Assembly (NCBI RefSeq): GCF_028023875.1 | Contig: NZ_JAQIPB010000001.1 | Location: 930,001-994,000, forward strand | DNA length: 64,000 nucleotides | Source: Xenophilus arseniciresistens | Lineage (GTDB): Bacteria; Pseudomonadota; Gammaproteobacteria; Burkholderiales; Burkholderiaceae_C | Direction of reading: 5' to 3' | In this document: in pieces, positions 36,466 to 44,956 of the stretch | Layout: the number at the start of each line of letters is the position of its first letter | Position numbering within the stretch: position 1 is the first letter of the stretch | Notes under the pieces: generated by a model | Databases searched by the model: none | What the model saw: only the letters and a program-made list of their open reading frames with translations | Told to the model about the DNA's origin: nothing | Position numbers and translations under genes: made by a program

Positions 36466-37512
36466 ATGACACCCGCCGCCGCCCCGTCGCCCTTGCTGGC
36501 CCAGCAGGCCGCCGAATGGCTGGTGGCGCTGGACGCCGACGACGCCGAAGAACGCGCGCGCGCCCAGGCCGGCTTTGCGCACTGGAAGCAGGCCGACCCG
36601 CGCCATGCCGCCGCCGCCGCGCCACTGGAAGCGCTGCTGGCCCAGATGCAACCCTGGCGCGAGGACGGGGATCAGGCCGCGGCCGTCCGCCAGGCGCTGC
36701 AGGCCGGCGCGCGCGCGGGTGCGACGGCCACGCGCAGCCAGCGCAGCCGGCGCCGCACCGTGCTGGCCTGTGCAGCGGCGGCGCTGCTGGCCCTGGGCAC
36801 GGCGCAAGTCTGGTTCGGCAGCGAATGGGGCCAGGCCCTCCACGCCGACCTGCGCACCGCGCCAGGCCAGTGGGAGCAGCGCACCCTGCCCGACGGCACC
36901 CGGGTGGCACTGGGCAGCGGCAGCGCGGTCGACTGGCATTTCGACGCGCGCCAGCGCCGGCTGCAGCTGCTGCAAGGCGAGATCCTGGTCGATGTGGCGC
37001 CCGACACGACCCGCCCGCTGCTGGTGAGCACGCCCCAGGGCCGCATCCGCGCGCTGGGCACGCAGTTGCTGGTGCAGCGCGAGCCCGATGCCACGCGACT
37101 GACCCTGCTGGAATCCTCGGCCGCCGTGCAGGCGCACGGTGGCGCGTCTGCGCCCGAAGTGGTGGTGCAAACCGGCGAACAGGTGCGCCTGAGCCAGGGC
37201 CAGGTTCAGCCCCTGACCACCCTGGACGCGCAGCAACTGCGCCAGGAATGGCTGCGCCGCGAGCTGGTGGTGATCGACCAGCCACTGCCCGAGGTCCTGC
37301 GCACGCTGGCGCGGCACCGCCCCGGCCGGCTGGGCTTTGACGAGAGCGAACTGGCCCATCTGCGCGTGACGGCCGTGCTGCCGCTGGACCAGCCCGAGCG
37401 CGCGCTGGCCCTGTTGGCCGCCAGCTTCCCGCAGCTGCGCATGAGCCGCTTCACGAACTATTGGGTGTCCATCGACCTGCAGACGCCCACCGTGCGCGGA
37501 CGCGCCGGTTAG
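36466..37512 (+). CDS. FecR-type anti-sigma/sensor protein
   Basis: This 348-residue inner-membrane regulator has a cytoplasmic N-terminal domain (about 1-85, with AAEWLVALDA and FAHWKQADPRHAAA), one membrane helix (about 88-108) and a periplasmic FecR domain (TLPDGTRVALGSGSAVDW, LLQGEILVDVAPD, LVSTPQGRIRALGTQLLV). The DUF4974-like C-terminus (LPEVLRTLARHRPGRLGFDE) contacts the receptor signalling domain. Start ATG 36466 lies four bases after the sigma gene. Confidence 0.93.
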   Translation: MTPAAAPSPLLAQQAAEWLVALDADDAEERARAQAGFAHWKQADPRHAAAAAPLEALLAQMQPWREDGDQAAAVRQALQAGARAGATATRSQRSRRRTVLACAAAALLALGTAQVWFGSEWGQALHADLRTAPGQWEQRTLPDGTRVALGSGSAVDWHFDARQRRLQLLQGEILVDVAPDTTRPLLVSTPQGRIRALGTQLLVQREPDATRLTLLESSAAVQAHGGASAPEVVVQTGEQVRLSQGQVQPLTTLDAQQLRQEWLRRELVVIDQPLPEVLRTLARHRPGRLGFDESELAHLRVTAVLPLDQPERALALLAASFPQLRMSRFTNYWVSIDLQTPTVRGRAG

Positions 37513-37619
37513 CCAGCCCGGAAATTTATCTGCGCGCCGCGGTTCCGCATCGCCGCGCTGGTCCGTCATATCCCGCAGACGCCTTCTTCTCTCACCCTTC
37601 TCCTCTGCAGGAATCGACC

Positions 37620-40121
37620 ATGCCTTCCCCGCTTTCGCGCGCCGCCCGTGCGGCCGTGCATCGCCCCACCCCGCGCGCCACGGCGCTGGCCGTCGGGCTG
37701 GCGCTGGCCGCCGGCCTGGGCCAGCCGCTGGTGGCTGGCGCACAAAGCGCCGCCGTGGCGCAAAGCTTCAATGTGCCGGCCGGCTCGCTGGCGCAGGCAC
37801 TGACGCGCTTTGCGCAGCAGGCCAACGTGGCGCTGGCGCTGGACGCCGGCCGCGTGCAGGGCCTGCAAAGCAACGGCCTGCAGGGCAGCCACAGCGTGGA
37901 CCAGGGCTTTGCCCAACTGCTGCGCGGCTCGGGCCTGGCCGCGCAGCGAGGCAGTGCCGGCTACACGCTGGTGCCCGCCCCGGCCGCGGGTGTGGCGCCC
38001 GAAACCGTGCGCCCCGCGGCACCGACCGCCGCCACCTTGGCGGCCGTCACCGTCTCTGCCGCTGCCGAGCGCAGCGCCACCACCGAAGGCACGGGCTCCT
38101 ACACCACGCGCCAGACCAACACCGCCACGCGTCTGGCCCTGGCCCCGCGCGAGACGCCCCAGTCGGTCAGCGTGATCACGCGCCAGCGCATCGAGGACCA
38201 GGGCCTGACGCAACTGACCGACGTGATCACCCAGACGCCCGGCCTGGTCCTGGCGCAGGGCGGCAACACAGGCAGCGACACCTCGCCCATCTACTCGCGC
38301 GGCTTCGGTGTGGACACCTACATGGTCGACGGCGTGCGCCAGCTCAACTCGGGCTACACCGACATGTTCCAGACCTACGACGTGGCCACGGTGGACCGCG
38401 TGGAGGTGCTGCGCGGCGCCAGCGGCCTGATCAACGGCGTGGGCACGCCCGGCGCAGCCATCAACCTGATCCGCAAGCGCCCCACCAGCGCCTTCCAGGC
38501 CACGGTGCGCGGCGAGCTGGGCTCCTGGGCCCATCGCCGGGCCGAGGTGGACATCTCCACCCCGCTCAACGACGCCGGCAACGTGCGCGGCCGGCTGGTG
38601 GCGGCGGCGCAGAAGAACAACGCGTACATAGCCCGCCTGAAGGAAGAGCGCCAGGCGCTGTATGGCGTGGTGGAAGCCGACATCACGCGCGACACGCGCA
38701 TGCATGCGGGCCTGTCGTACCAGCGCTTCGAAGCCACGGGCCATGCGCGCGGCGGCCTGCCGGCCTATTTCAGCGATGGCACGCGCACGCGCTGGGACGT
38801 CTCCGATTCCGCAGCCGCCGACTGGGGCACCTCGTACCGCCGCTATGCCAGCCTGTTCGCAGGCGTGGAGCATCAGCTGGCACCGGACTGGAGCATCAAG
38901 GGCACGGTGATCCGCGCCTGGTCCATCTATGACGAAGTGCTGGGCTACGGCAGCGGCGGCAACCCCAACCGCTTCACGGGCGCCGGCGCATCGATCTGGG
39001 CCGGCCGCTGGAGTTCGGACCCGCGCCAGGACACCATCGATGTGCAGGTCAACGGCAAGTTCGATCTGCTGGGCCGCAAGCACGACCTGGTCTTTGGCGC
39101 CGACGCCTCGCGCTCGACCTACAACACGCCCAACTACACCAACTGGACGCACGCCGGCTGGAGCGGCGCCATCCCCAACATCTACACCTGGAACGGCAGC
39201 TACCCGCTGGCCCCCTACAACCCCGCCGTGGGCTCGGGCACCTCGGACGAGCGCCTGAACAGCGTCTACGGCACCTTGCGCTTCAAGCCGCTGGATTCGC
39301 TGGCCGTGCTGGCCGGCGCGCGCGTGACCGACTGGAGCCGCGCGCAGAGCACCACCACCTATCGCACCGGCCGCACCACCTACAACGACCGCCGCGAAAC
39401 CGGCGAGGTCACGCCCTACGCCGCCATCGTGTGGGACTTCGCGCGCGACTGGAGCACCTACGCGAGCTACACCGACATCTTCAAGCCCCAGAACAACAAG
39501 ACCCTCAACGGCGACTTCCTGGACCCGCAAACCGGCGCCAGCTACGAGCTGGGCATCAAGGGCAGCCTGCTGGACGAGCGCCTGAACGTGAGCGCGGCCA
39601 TCTACAAGGCCAAGCAGGACAACCTGGCCGTGGCGATCGTGCCGCAGACCTTCGCCCCCGACGGATCGACGGCCTATGAGGCCAAGTCCGGCACCAGCAC
39701 GCGCGGCTTCGAGTTCGAGGTCAATGGCGAGGTGCGGCCCGGCTGGCAGCTGTCAGCCGGCTTTGCACGCAACATGACGCGCGACCGCACCGGCGCGCGC
39801 CTGCGCACCGAGGTGCCGCAGAACACCTTCAAGCTGGCCACCAGCTACCGCATTGCCGGCGTGGGCAACGGGCTGACAGTGGGCGGCGCGCTGCGCTGGC
39901 AAAGCGAGATCTACAGCGACAACCAGGGCCCGGCGCGCGTGCGCTTCGTGCAGCCTTCCTACGCCGTGACGGACCTGTTCCTCAAGTACGCCTTCACGCC
40001 GCGCCTGCTGGCCACCTTCAACGTCAACAACGTGTTCGACAAGCGCTACTACGCGACCACGGGCAACAGCTACTACGGCACGCCGCGGCAGTTCCGCTTG
40101 GGCCTCGAAGCAAGGTTCTAG
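37620..40121 (+). CDS. TonB-dependent siderophore receptor with signalling (STN) domain
   Basis: This 833-residue outer-membrane transducer has a signal peptide (about 1-42), an STN domain (about 47-120; FNVPAGSLAQALTRFAQQANVAL), a plug domain (ETPQSVSVITRQRIEDQG, then VLRGASGLINGVGTPGAAINL) and a 22-strand barrel ending GLEARF. The STN domain passes the ligand signal to FecR. The FpvA/FoxA-like plug suggests a hydroxamate or mixed siderophore rather than haem. I see no siderophore biosynthesis gene near it. Confidence 0.94.
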   Translation: MPSPLSRAARAAVHRPTPRATALAVGLALAAGLGQPLVAGAQSAAVAQSFNVPAGSLAQALTRFAQQANVALALDAGRVQGLQSNGLQGSHSVDQGFAQLLRGSGLAAQRGSAGYTLVPAPAAGVAPETVRPAAPTAATLAAVTVSAAAERSATTEGTGSYTTRQTNTATRLALAPRETPQSVSVITRQRIEDQGLTQLTDVITQTPGLVLAQGGNTGSDTSPIYSRGFGVDTYMVDGVRQLNSGYTDMFQTYDVATVDRVEVLRGASGLINGVGTPGAAINLIRKRPTSAFQATVRGELGSWAHRRAEVDISTPLNDAGNVRGRLVAAAQKNNAYIARLKEERQALYGVVEADITRDTRMHAGLSYQRFEATGHARGGLPAYFSDGTRTRWDVSDSAAADWGTSYRRYASLFAGVEHQLAPDWSIKGTVIRAWSIYDEVLGYGSGGNPNRFTGAGASIWAGRWSSDPRQDTIDVQVNGKFDLLGRKHDLVFGADASRSTYNTPNYTNWTHAGWSGAIPNIYTWNGSYPLAPYNPAVGSGTSDERLNSVYGTLRFKPLDSLAVLAGARVTDWSRAQSTTTYRTGRTTYNDRRETGEVTPYAAIVWDFARDWSTYASYTDIFKPQNNKTLNGDFLDPQTGASYELGIKGSLLDERLNVSAAIYKAKQDNLAVAIVPQTFAPDGSTAYEAKSGTSTRGFEFEVNGEVRPGWQLSAGFARNMTRDRTGARLRTEVPQNTFKLATSYRIAGVGNGLTVGGALRWQSEIYSDNQGPARVRFVQPSYAVTDLFLKYAFTPRLLATFNVNNVFDKRYYATTGNSYYGTPRQFRLGLEARF

Positions 40122-40135
40122 GGCGCCCCGCGTCC

Positions 40136-40837
40136 TCAGCTGAGCCCGCTGACCGGCAAGGCCGCGCCGTGCACGGCCCTGGCCTCGGGCGAGGCCAGGA
40201 AGCGGATCACGCTGGCCAGGTCTTCGGGCGCGACCCAGCGCGCGGGGTCGGCCTGGGGCATGTCGGCCCGGTTGGGCGGCGTGTCGATGATGGTGGGCAG
40301 CACGCAGTTCACGTTGATGCCCTGCTCGCGCAGCTCGGCCGACATGGCTTCGGTCAGGCGGATCACCGCGCTCTTGGACGCCGCATAGGCGCCCATCCTG
40401 GCGCCGCCGCGCAGGGCCGCGAAAGCGGCCACGTTGACGATCTTCCCGCCGCCCTGGCGCAGCATCTGCGGCACCACGGCCTGGGCCGTGTGCACCAGCG
40501 AGCGCGCGTTCAGGTCGAAGAGGAAGTCCCAGGTCTGGGCACTGGTTTCATGCACGGCCTCGCCCATGCGGAAGCCGCCAGCCAGGTTGCACAGCACGTC
40601 GATGCGGCCAAAACGCGCCACGGCCTGCTGCACGGCCGCCTGCACCTGCTCGGCCTGGCCCAGGTCGGCGGCCAGCCACAGCGGCGCGGCGCCGGCCGGC
40701 GCTTCGGGTTCGGCGGGCACGCTGCGGTCCAGCAACACCAGCTGCGCGCCGGTTTGGGCAAAGCTTTTGGCCACCGCGCGGCCCAGATGGCCGGCCGCGC
40801 CGGTGATCATGACGACGGAAGAAGGGTTCGAGTTCAT
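40136..40837 (-). CDS. SDR family oxidoreductase
   Basis: This 233-residue classical SDR has the variant cofactor motif TGAAGHLG, then CNLAGGF, IVNVAAFAAL (an Ala where the catalytic Ser is usual) and YAASK. It ends in GAALPVSGLS. The replacement of the active-site Ser by Ala in NVAAFAA should lower classical activity, as in a few SDR subgroups. It lies 18 bp downstream of phhB and may share its transcript. Substrate unknown. Confidence 0.88.
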   Translation of the reverse strand: MNSNPSSVVMITGAAGHLGRAVAKSFAQTGAQLVLLDRSVPAEPEAPAGAAPLWLAADLGQAEQVQAAVQQAVARFGRIDVLCNLAGGFRMGEAVHETSAQTWDFLFDLNARSLVHTAQAVVPQMLRQGGGKIVNVAAFAALRGGARMGAYAASKSAVIRLTEAMSAELREQGINVNCVLPTIIDTPPNRADMPQADPARWVAPEDLASVIRFLASPEARAVHGAALPVSGLS

Positions 40838-40855
40838 GGTCTGCAGGTATCGAAA

Positions 40856-41167
40856 TCAAGGCTGTGCGGCAGCGGCCAGTCGGTCGGCCAGGCCGGCCAT
40901 TTCAACGTCATTGGCCGACAGGCCCGAGGCGTCATGCGTGGTCAGGGTGATCCTGACGCGGTTGTAGACGTTGAACCACTCGGGGTGGTGGTTCATGCGC
41001 TCGGCCGCCATCGCGATCTGCGTCATGAAGGCAAAAGCCTGGGAGAAATCGGCGAACCGGAATTCGCGGCTGATCAGGCCGCCGCGTTCCTCGCTGTGCT
41101 GCCAGTGCGGTGCGCGCGCCAGAAAGGTCTGGAGTTCGGCTTCTGAGAGTTTTTTTGGGATCGTCAT
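40856..41167 (-). CDS. phhB: Pterin-4a-carbinolamine dehydratase
   Basis: This 103-residue enzyme regenerates tetrahydrobiopterin-type cofactor after aromatic amino-acid hydroxylation. The signature FMTQIAMAAERMNHHPEWFNVYNRVRITLTTHDASGLS contains the active-site His-His-Pro motif. No phenylalanine hydroxylase is present in the window; it may lie elsewhere, or the protein may serve in molybdopterin or monapterin metabolism. The 164 bp between it and the toxin gene show nothing that I can name. Confidence 0.93.
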   Translation of the reverse strand: MTIPKKLSEAELQTFLARAPHWQHSEERGGLISREFRFADFSQAFAFMTQIAMAAERMNHHPEWFNVYNRVRITLTTHDASGLSANDVEMAGLADRLAAAAQP

Positions 41168-41331
41168 GTGGGGAGCCCATGCCGGGGGATGCGGATCAAG
41201 GCCTGAATCCTAGGCAAGTGCGGCGCCTCATTCCTGCAAATGGGTGCTTCATCCCCACCTGTGGCGCAGGAATCCGGCGCCACCTCAGGCCCGACCGCAA
41301 TCGATGCGCGCTCTGCGGCACGCAGGGCCGG

Positions 41332-41988
41332 TCATGCAGCCAGCAGGGTGGCGGCCCAGGCCGGCAGGGGCGTCACCTGGGGCTGGGCCACGCCCGCACG
41401 GCAGACCGCCACCAGCCGGTGCGTGCCGGCTTCGACCACTTCGGAGTCATACAGCAGCGCCAGCGGCACCTGGCGCACGGCTTGCGCCAACAGCGCCAGG
41501 GTGCGCGGGTAGCGCGCCAGCACCCGGTCGTCGGGCACGGCATGGCCGCCTTCGGCCACGCGCTGGCGCACGCGCGCCAGAAGCCGCTGCGGCTCATCGA
41601 GTGCCACCACGATCAGCACCACCAGAAAGCCCGCGGCCTGGGCCTCGGCAATCAGGGCCAGCTTGGAAGGGTGCGAGAACACCGTCTCGCTCACGAAGGA
41701 GCGCCGCTCGCCCAGCAAGGCCGTGCGCCGCTGTTCGGCCCAGACGCGGGCCGCTTCCGAGCGGGCCTGGGGTTCGGGGATGTGCTGCAGGTGCGCGGCC
41801 TCGTGCAGGTCGGCGTTGATGAATTCAAGTCCGGGCGCCAGCGTGCCGTTGGCGGCCAGGGCTTTGTAGAGCGTGCTCTTGCCCGCGCCGTTGGGCCCGG
41901 CCAGCAGGTAGAAGACCGGACGCTCGGCCGGCGGCGGCACCGCGCGCAGGGTGCGCCTGGGGCGCCGCGCCCGTTCGGGCTCGCTCAA
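41332..41988 (-). CDS. Zeta-toxin-like P-loop kinase
   Basis: This 218-residue protein has the P-loop LLAGPNGAGKSTLYKAL (about 28-44), an FINADLHEAA motif and a FVSETVFSHPSKL segment, the arrangement of zeta toxins and related UDP-sugar or nucleotide kinases. The start is TTG 41988, overlapping the stop of the upstream ParD-like gene (TTGA), which is strong evidence of translational coupling. Zeta toxins phosphorylate UDP-N-acetylglucosamine; that activity is inferred here. Confidence 0.85.
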   Translation of the reverse strand: MSEPERARRPRRTLRAVPPPAERPVFYLLAGPNGAGKSTLYKALAANGTLAPGLEFINADLHEAAHLQHIPEPQARSEAARVWAEQRRTALLGERRSFVSETVFSHPSKLALIAEAQAAGFLVVLIVVALDEPQRLLARVRQRVAEGGHAVPDDRVLARYPRTLALLAQAVRQVPLALLYDSEVVEAGTHRLVAVCRAGVAQPQVTPLPAWAATLLAA

Positions 41989-42335
41989 GCCGGCGCCTTG
42001 GCCGGGGTGGCGCCGCGTCGGTTCTGGGCCACGGCCTCACGCACGCGCTGGGCCAGGCTGCCGTCGGCCTCGACGGCCAAAAAGCGCGCGGCGATGGCGT
42101 CCACCTGCAGCACATCGGCCGGGGCCTTCTGCGCCTCCTGGGCTTCGTGCGCCTCGATCGCGGCACGTGCCTCCTGCACGCTCAGCCCGGTGCTTTCGAC
42201 GATCTGGCCCAGCGTGGCCCAGTACTCGATCTGGCTGGCCACCGAACGGCGCAGCGGCTGCGCCGACTGGCGGGCGCGGTCCACCAGCGCGACGGGCAGT
42301 TTGACGGAGGCAAAGGTGGAAGAGGATGCGGGCAT
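41985..42335 (-). CDS. ParD-like antitoxin-type protein
   Basis: This 116-residue protein starts at ATG 42335 with AAAGGAG seven bases upstream. Residues 8-50 resemble the ParD_like domain (FASVKLPVALVDRARQSA, then RRSVASQIEYWATLG), a ribbon-helix-helix type DNA-binding fold. The C-terminal half is charged and helical and could neutralise the toxin. It overlaps the zeta-type gene by four bases. A palindrome lies over its promoter. Pairing of a ParD-like protein with a zeta-like kinase differs from the classical epsilon-zeta pair. Confidence 0.82.
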   Translation of the reverse strand: MPASSSTFASVKLPVALVDRARQSAQPLRRSVASQIEYWATLGQIVESTGLSVQEARAAIEAHEAQEAQKAPADVLQVDAIAARFLAVEADGSLAQRVREAVAQNRRGATPAKAPA

Positions 42336-42349
42336 GGCAGACTCCTTTT

Positions 42350-42385
42350 TGGCGCATTTTGCGCCATTTCGCGTGAATCTGCCAA
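42350..42385 (-). promoter_or_regulatory. Promoter and palindromic operator of the toxin-antitoxin pair
   Basis: TGGCGCA (42350-42356) and TGCGCCA (42360-42366) form a perfect inverted repeat with a 3-bp centre. On the minus strand a -35-like TTGGCA (42385-42380) and -10-like CAAAAT (42361-42356) are 18 bp apart, so the palindrome covers the -10 element. This fits autorepression by the antitoxin. Confidence 0.55.
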
Positions 42386-42397
42386 ACCCGCGTGCAC

Positions 42398-43327
42398 TCA
42401 GTCCATCAGCGCCAGCGGCCCGTAGTCGCCCACCTTGTCGCCCAGCCCGGCGGCCACGAGCTGCACGCCGCTCGTGATGGCCGGCAGCTTGCCGTTGACC
42501 TGGGCCTGCAGGCGCGGCAGCAGCCAGTCGCGGTTGTGCCAGAACACGCTGCCGCCCAGGCTCACGCACTGCAGGTCCAGCGTCGCTATCAGGTTGTAGA
42601 GCAGCCGGCCCATCACGCGCACCAGGCCCTCGGCGATGTCCAGCGCGGCCTTGTCGCCCTGCGAGACGGCCGCGAACAGCTGGGCGGCCGTGCGGCCGAA
42701 GCGGCGTTCGATGGAGTTGCCCGCGATCAGGCCCTCCACGTCGCCGCGGTTGCCGCAGCCGCACAGCGCGTCGTGGTTGTCGTCATCGGCCACGAAGCTG
42801 TGGCCCGCATGGCCGGCGTTGCCGTTCTTGCCGGCCAGCGCATGGCCGTCCACGCAAAGGCCCACGCCCACGCCGGTGCTCCAGGTCACGTAGGCGCAGT
42901 GATCCAGGCCCTGCAGCGCGCCCCAGCGGCGCTCGGCCTCGAGCGCGGCGACGGCGTCGTTGGCCACGCGCACCTGCCTGAAATGCTGGCGCAGCGGCGC
43001 CTCCAGCGCGGCCGTGACCCAGTCGTTGGGCAGCCCGCGCGAGACGCCGGCCATGCCGCCGCAGATGTTGGGCGTGGTGAGTTCCACGCAGCCGCCGTTG
43101 AGCACGAAGGGGCCCGGCGCCGCCACGCCCACGCCGGTGAGCGATTCGCGCCTGACGCCCTGCGCCGCGCAGGCGGCATCGATCAGCCGCAGCACCTGCT
43201 GCGCCACTGCGTCGTTCGCGCCCTCCTTGGCGGTGGGCTCGGTGTGGCGGTGCAGCAGTTCGCGGCTGCCGGTTTCGGCCAGGCTCACGGCCACCTTGGT
43301 GCCACCGATATCGACACAGGCTTTCAT
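42398..43327 (-). CDS. ROK-family sugar kinase
   Basis: This 309-residue ROK protein has the N-terminal ATP motif VDIGGTKVAVSLAETG, the catalytic Asp in VANDAVAALEAE (Asp124) and TWSTGVGVGLCVDG. The zinc-binding motif is CGCGNRGDVEG: Cys189 and Cys191 are present, but the third cysteine of CxCGxxGC is Asp196. No HTH domain is attached, so it is an enzyme and not a repressor. Glucose, N-acetylmannosamine or another hexose are possible substrates. Confidence 0.88.
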   Translation of the reverse strand: MKACVDIGGTKVAVSLAETGSRELLHRHTEPTAKEGANDAVAQQVLRLIDAACAAQGVRRESLTGVGVAAPGPFVLNGGCVELTTPNICGGMAGVSRGLPNDWVTAALEAPLRQHFRQVRVANDAVAALEAERRWGALQGLDHCAYVTWSTGVGVGLCVDGHALAGKNGNAGHAGHSFVADDDNHDALCGCGNRGDVEGLIAGNSIERRFGRTAAQLFAAVSQGDKAALDIAEGLVRVMGRLLYNLIATLDLQCVSLGGSVFWHNRDWLLPRLQAQVNGKLPAITSGVQLVAAGLGDKVGDYGPLALMD

Positions 43328-43357
43328 CGTGCGGGGTTTCCTTGCGTTGTTCAGAAG

Positions 43358-43552
43358 TCAGAGCAGGCGCGCAATGCCGGCCGCGATCATGCTCAGCACC
43401 ACGGTACTGGCCAGCGGCAACTGCCACAGTCGGCCAAAGGCGCGAAATTCGAAATCGCCGGGCAGCCTGCCGAAGCCGAGCTTGCGCAGCCAGCCCGTGA
43501 GCCCCTGCATCAGCAGCAGGGCCAGCGCGACGACCAGCAGCCAGCGCAGCAT
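43358..43552 (-). CDS. DUF2905 small membrane protein
   Basis: This 64-residue protein starts MLRWLLVVALALLLMQGL, with a second hydrophobic segment at about 45-63 and the family motif LGRLPGDFEFR-like (KLGFGRLPGDFEFRAFG) between them. Its ATG shares one base with the stop of the phosphatase gene (TGATG), so it is translationally coupled. Function unknown. Confidence 0.88.
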   Translation of the reverse strand: MLRWLLVVALALLLMQGLTGWLRKLGFGRLPGDFEFRAFGRLWQLPLASTVVLSMIAAGIARLL

Positions 43553-44358
43553 CAGTTTCTTTGCTGCAAAACGGCCAGCGCGGCCCGGTGCAGCTCGGGC
43601 GTGGCGGCGGCAATCACGCGGCAGTCGGGCACCAGGCCCAGCGGGCGGCCTTCCCAATCGGTGACCACGCCGCCCGCGGCCTCGATGACGCCGGCCGGGC
43701 CGAGGTAGTCATAGGGCTGCAGGCCCGTTTCGACCACCAGGTCGATGGTGCCGCCGGCCAGTTGCGCATAGCCGTAGCAGTCGCCGCCGAAGCGGCGCAT
43801 CGCGCACTGGCGGCTCAGCGTATCGAAGGCCTGCCAGTCGGCGGCATTGAAGATGTCGGGCGAGGTGGTGACGATGCGGGCCTGCGCGATCTCGGTGGTG
43901 GCGCGCGTGCGCACGCGCTGGCCGTTGCGCGTGGCCACGCCGTCGAAGCCGATCCAGCGCTCGCCCAGCACGGGCATGTCGATCATGCCCAGCGTCACAC
44001 GGCCGGCCTCCAGCGCGGCGATCAAGGTGCCCCACAGCGGCGAGCCGGTGATGAAGCTGCGCGTGCCGTCGATGGGGTCCAGCACCCAGACGCGTTCGGC
44101 GTCGAGGCGCTCCTGGCCGTGCTCCTCGCCGTAGATGCCGTCGGCCGCGGCCTGGGCGGCCAGCACGGCGCGCATGGCCGTCTCGGCGGCGCGGTCGGCC
44201 ATCGTGACGGGGCTTTCATCCGCCTTGGTGATGACCTCCAGCGGCTGGCGGAACCAGGCCATCGATTGCGCGGCGGCGGCATCGGCCAGGGCGTGGGCGG
44301 TGTGCAGAAGGTCGGAGGCAGATGTGTTCAAGGCGATGCGGTGCAGATCGGGATGCAC
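43552..44358 (-). CDS. Inositol monophosphatase family protein, histidinol-phosphatase-like
   Basis: This 268-residue Mg-dependent phosphatase has EEHG (in IYGEEHGQE), WVLDPIDGTRSFITG and GCGDC-like FGGDCYGYAQLAGGTIDLVVE followed by DYLGPAGVIEAAGG. These place it in the HisN branch of the family, but IMP-family members also dephosphorylate inositol phosphates or nucleotides. It heads a tight set with the DUF2905 and ROK genes. Confidence 0.88.
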   Translation of the reverse strand: MHPDLHRIALNTSASDLLHTAHALADAAAAQSMAWFRQPLEVITKADESPVTMADRAAETAMRAVLAAQAAADGIYGEEHGQERLDAERVWVLDPIDGTRSFITGSPLWGTLIAALEAGRVTLGMIDMPVLGERWIGFDGVATRNGQRVRTRATTEIAQARIVTTSPDIFNAADWQAFDTLSRQCAMRRFGGDCYGYAQLAGGTIDLVVETGLQPYDYLGPAGVIEAAGGVVTDWEGRPLGLVPDCRVIAAATPELHRAALAVLQQRN

Positions 44359-44391
44359 CGATTAGACCCGAGCCCATGCCCCAAAGGGCGT

Positions 44392-44407
44392 GCCCGAACA
44401 TTCGGGC
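44392..44407. other. Short hairpin between unknown gene and phosphatase gene
   Basis: GCCCGAA (44392-44398) and TTCGGGC (44401-44407) form a perfect stem with a CA loop. No T-run follows on the minus strand; it may be a weak terminator of the upstream gene. Confidence 0.4.
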
Positions 44408-44424
44408 GCCTTCCCCTCTCTTTT

Positions 44425-44925
44425 TCAGTAGCGGCTGCCGGTCACGGCGCTGCCGACGTTGGCAACCTTGTCCGTGAAACCGCCGAACTTCATCGCGTCC
44501 CAATTCCAGGTGGGAACCTTGACGCCAGGCAGATGCTTGATCCGGTCGGCCTCGCCATCGGCGCAACCCTTGAGGCCCCACACCACCGAGGCGGCGGACA
44601 CCTTGGAGGTCGGGTTCGCCGGGTTGTGGCGCATCCACTTTTCCGTGGTCTCGGTCTGTTGCGCGAGGAACTTGACGCCGTCATAGCCCATGACCATCGC
44701 GTCCATCTGATCGCGACTGACGGTGCCGGTGCTGACCATGAAGCGCGCGAAGAGGTAGTGCTCTGCCGCAGCGACCGATTCATGGGTCGAGACACCCGGG
44801 GTTTGCCTGTAGCGCTGGATCTCGCGGAAGGCGACTTCGTTGACCTTGATCGGATCCGGTTCCGACGACGCGCGAGCCTGGTAATGGGCAATGAGCTGAA
44901 ACACCTGTACGTGATCTACGGCCAT
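44425..44925 (-). CDS. Unrecognised 166-residue protein of lower GC
   Basis: I do not recognise this protein. The start ATG 44925 has AGGAAA upstream. It has no signal peptide and no membrane segment; it looks like a soluble mostly helical protein (VDHVQVFQLIAHYQARASS at the start, later VVWGLKGCADGEADRIKHLPG, and a Gly/Ser-rich end). Its GC content looks near 60 percent, clearly below its neighbours, and its codon choice is more mixed, which suggests recent acquisition. It has its own promoter with a 16-bp palindrome and is not coupled to its neighbours. Confidence 0.8.
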   Translation of the reverse strand: MAVDHVQVFQLIAHYQARASSEPDPIKVNEVAFREIQRYRQTPGVSTHESVAAAEHYLFARFMVSTGTVSRDQMDAMVMGYDGVKFLAQQTETTEKWMRHNPANPTSKVSAASVVWGLKGCADGEADRIKHLPGVKVPTWNWDAMKFGGFTDKVANVGSAVTGSRY

Positions 44926-44956
44926 GTCTGACTTTCCTGGGTTAAGAAAGCGACCG

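Noticed and set aside
37566-39530. Antisense 654-codon open frame inside the TonB receptor gene
   Set aside because: Its His/Gln/Gly/Arg-rich translation is the usual shadow of a high-GC gene, and the sense frame is a complete receptor.
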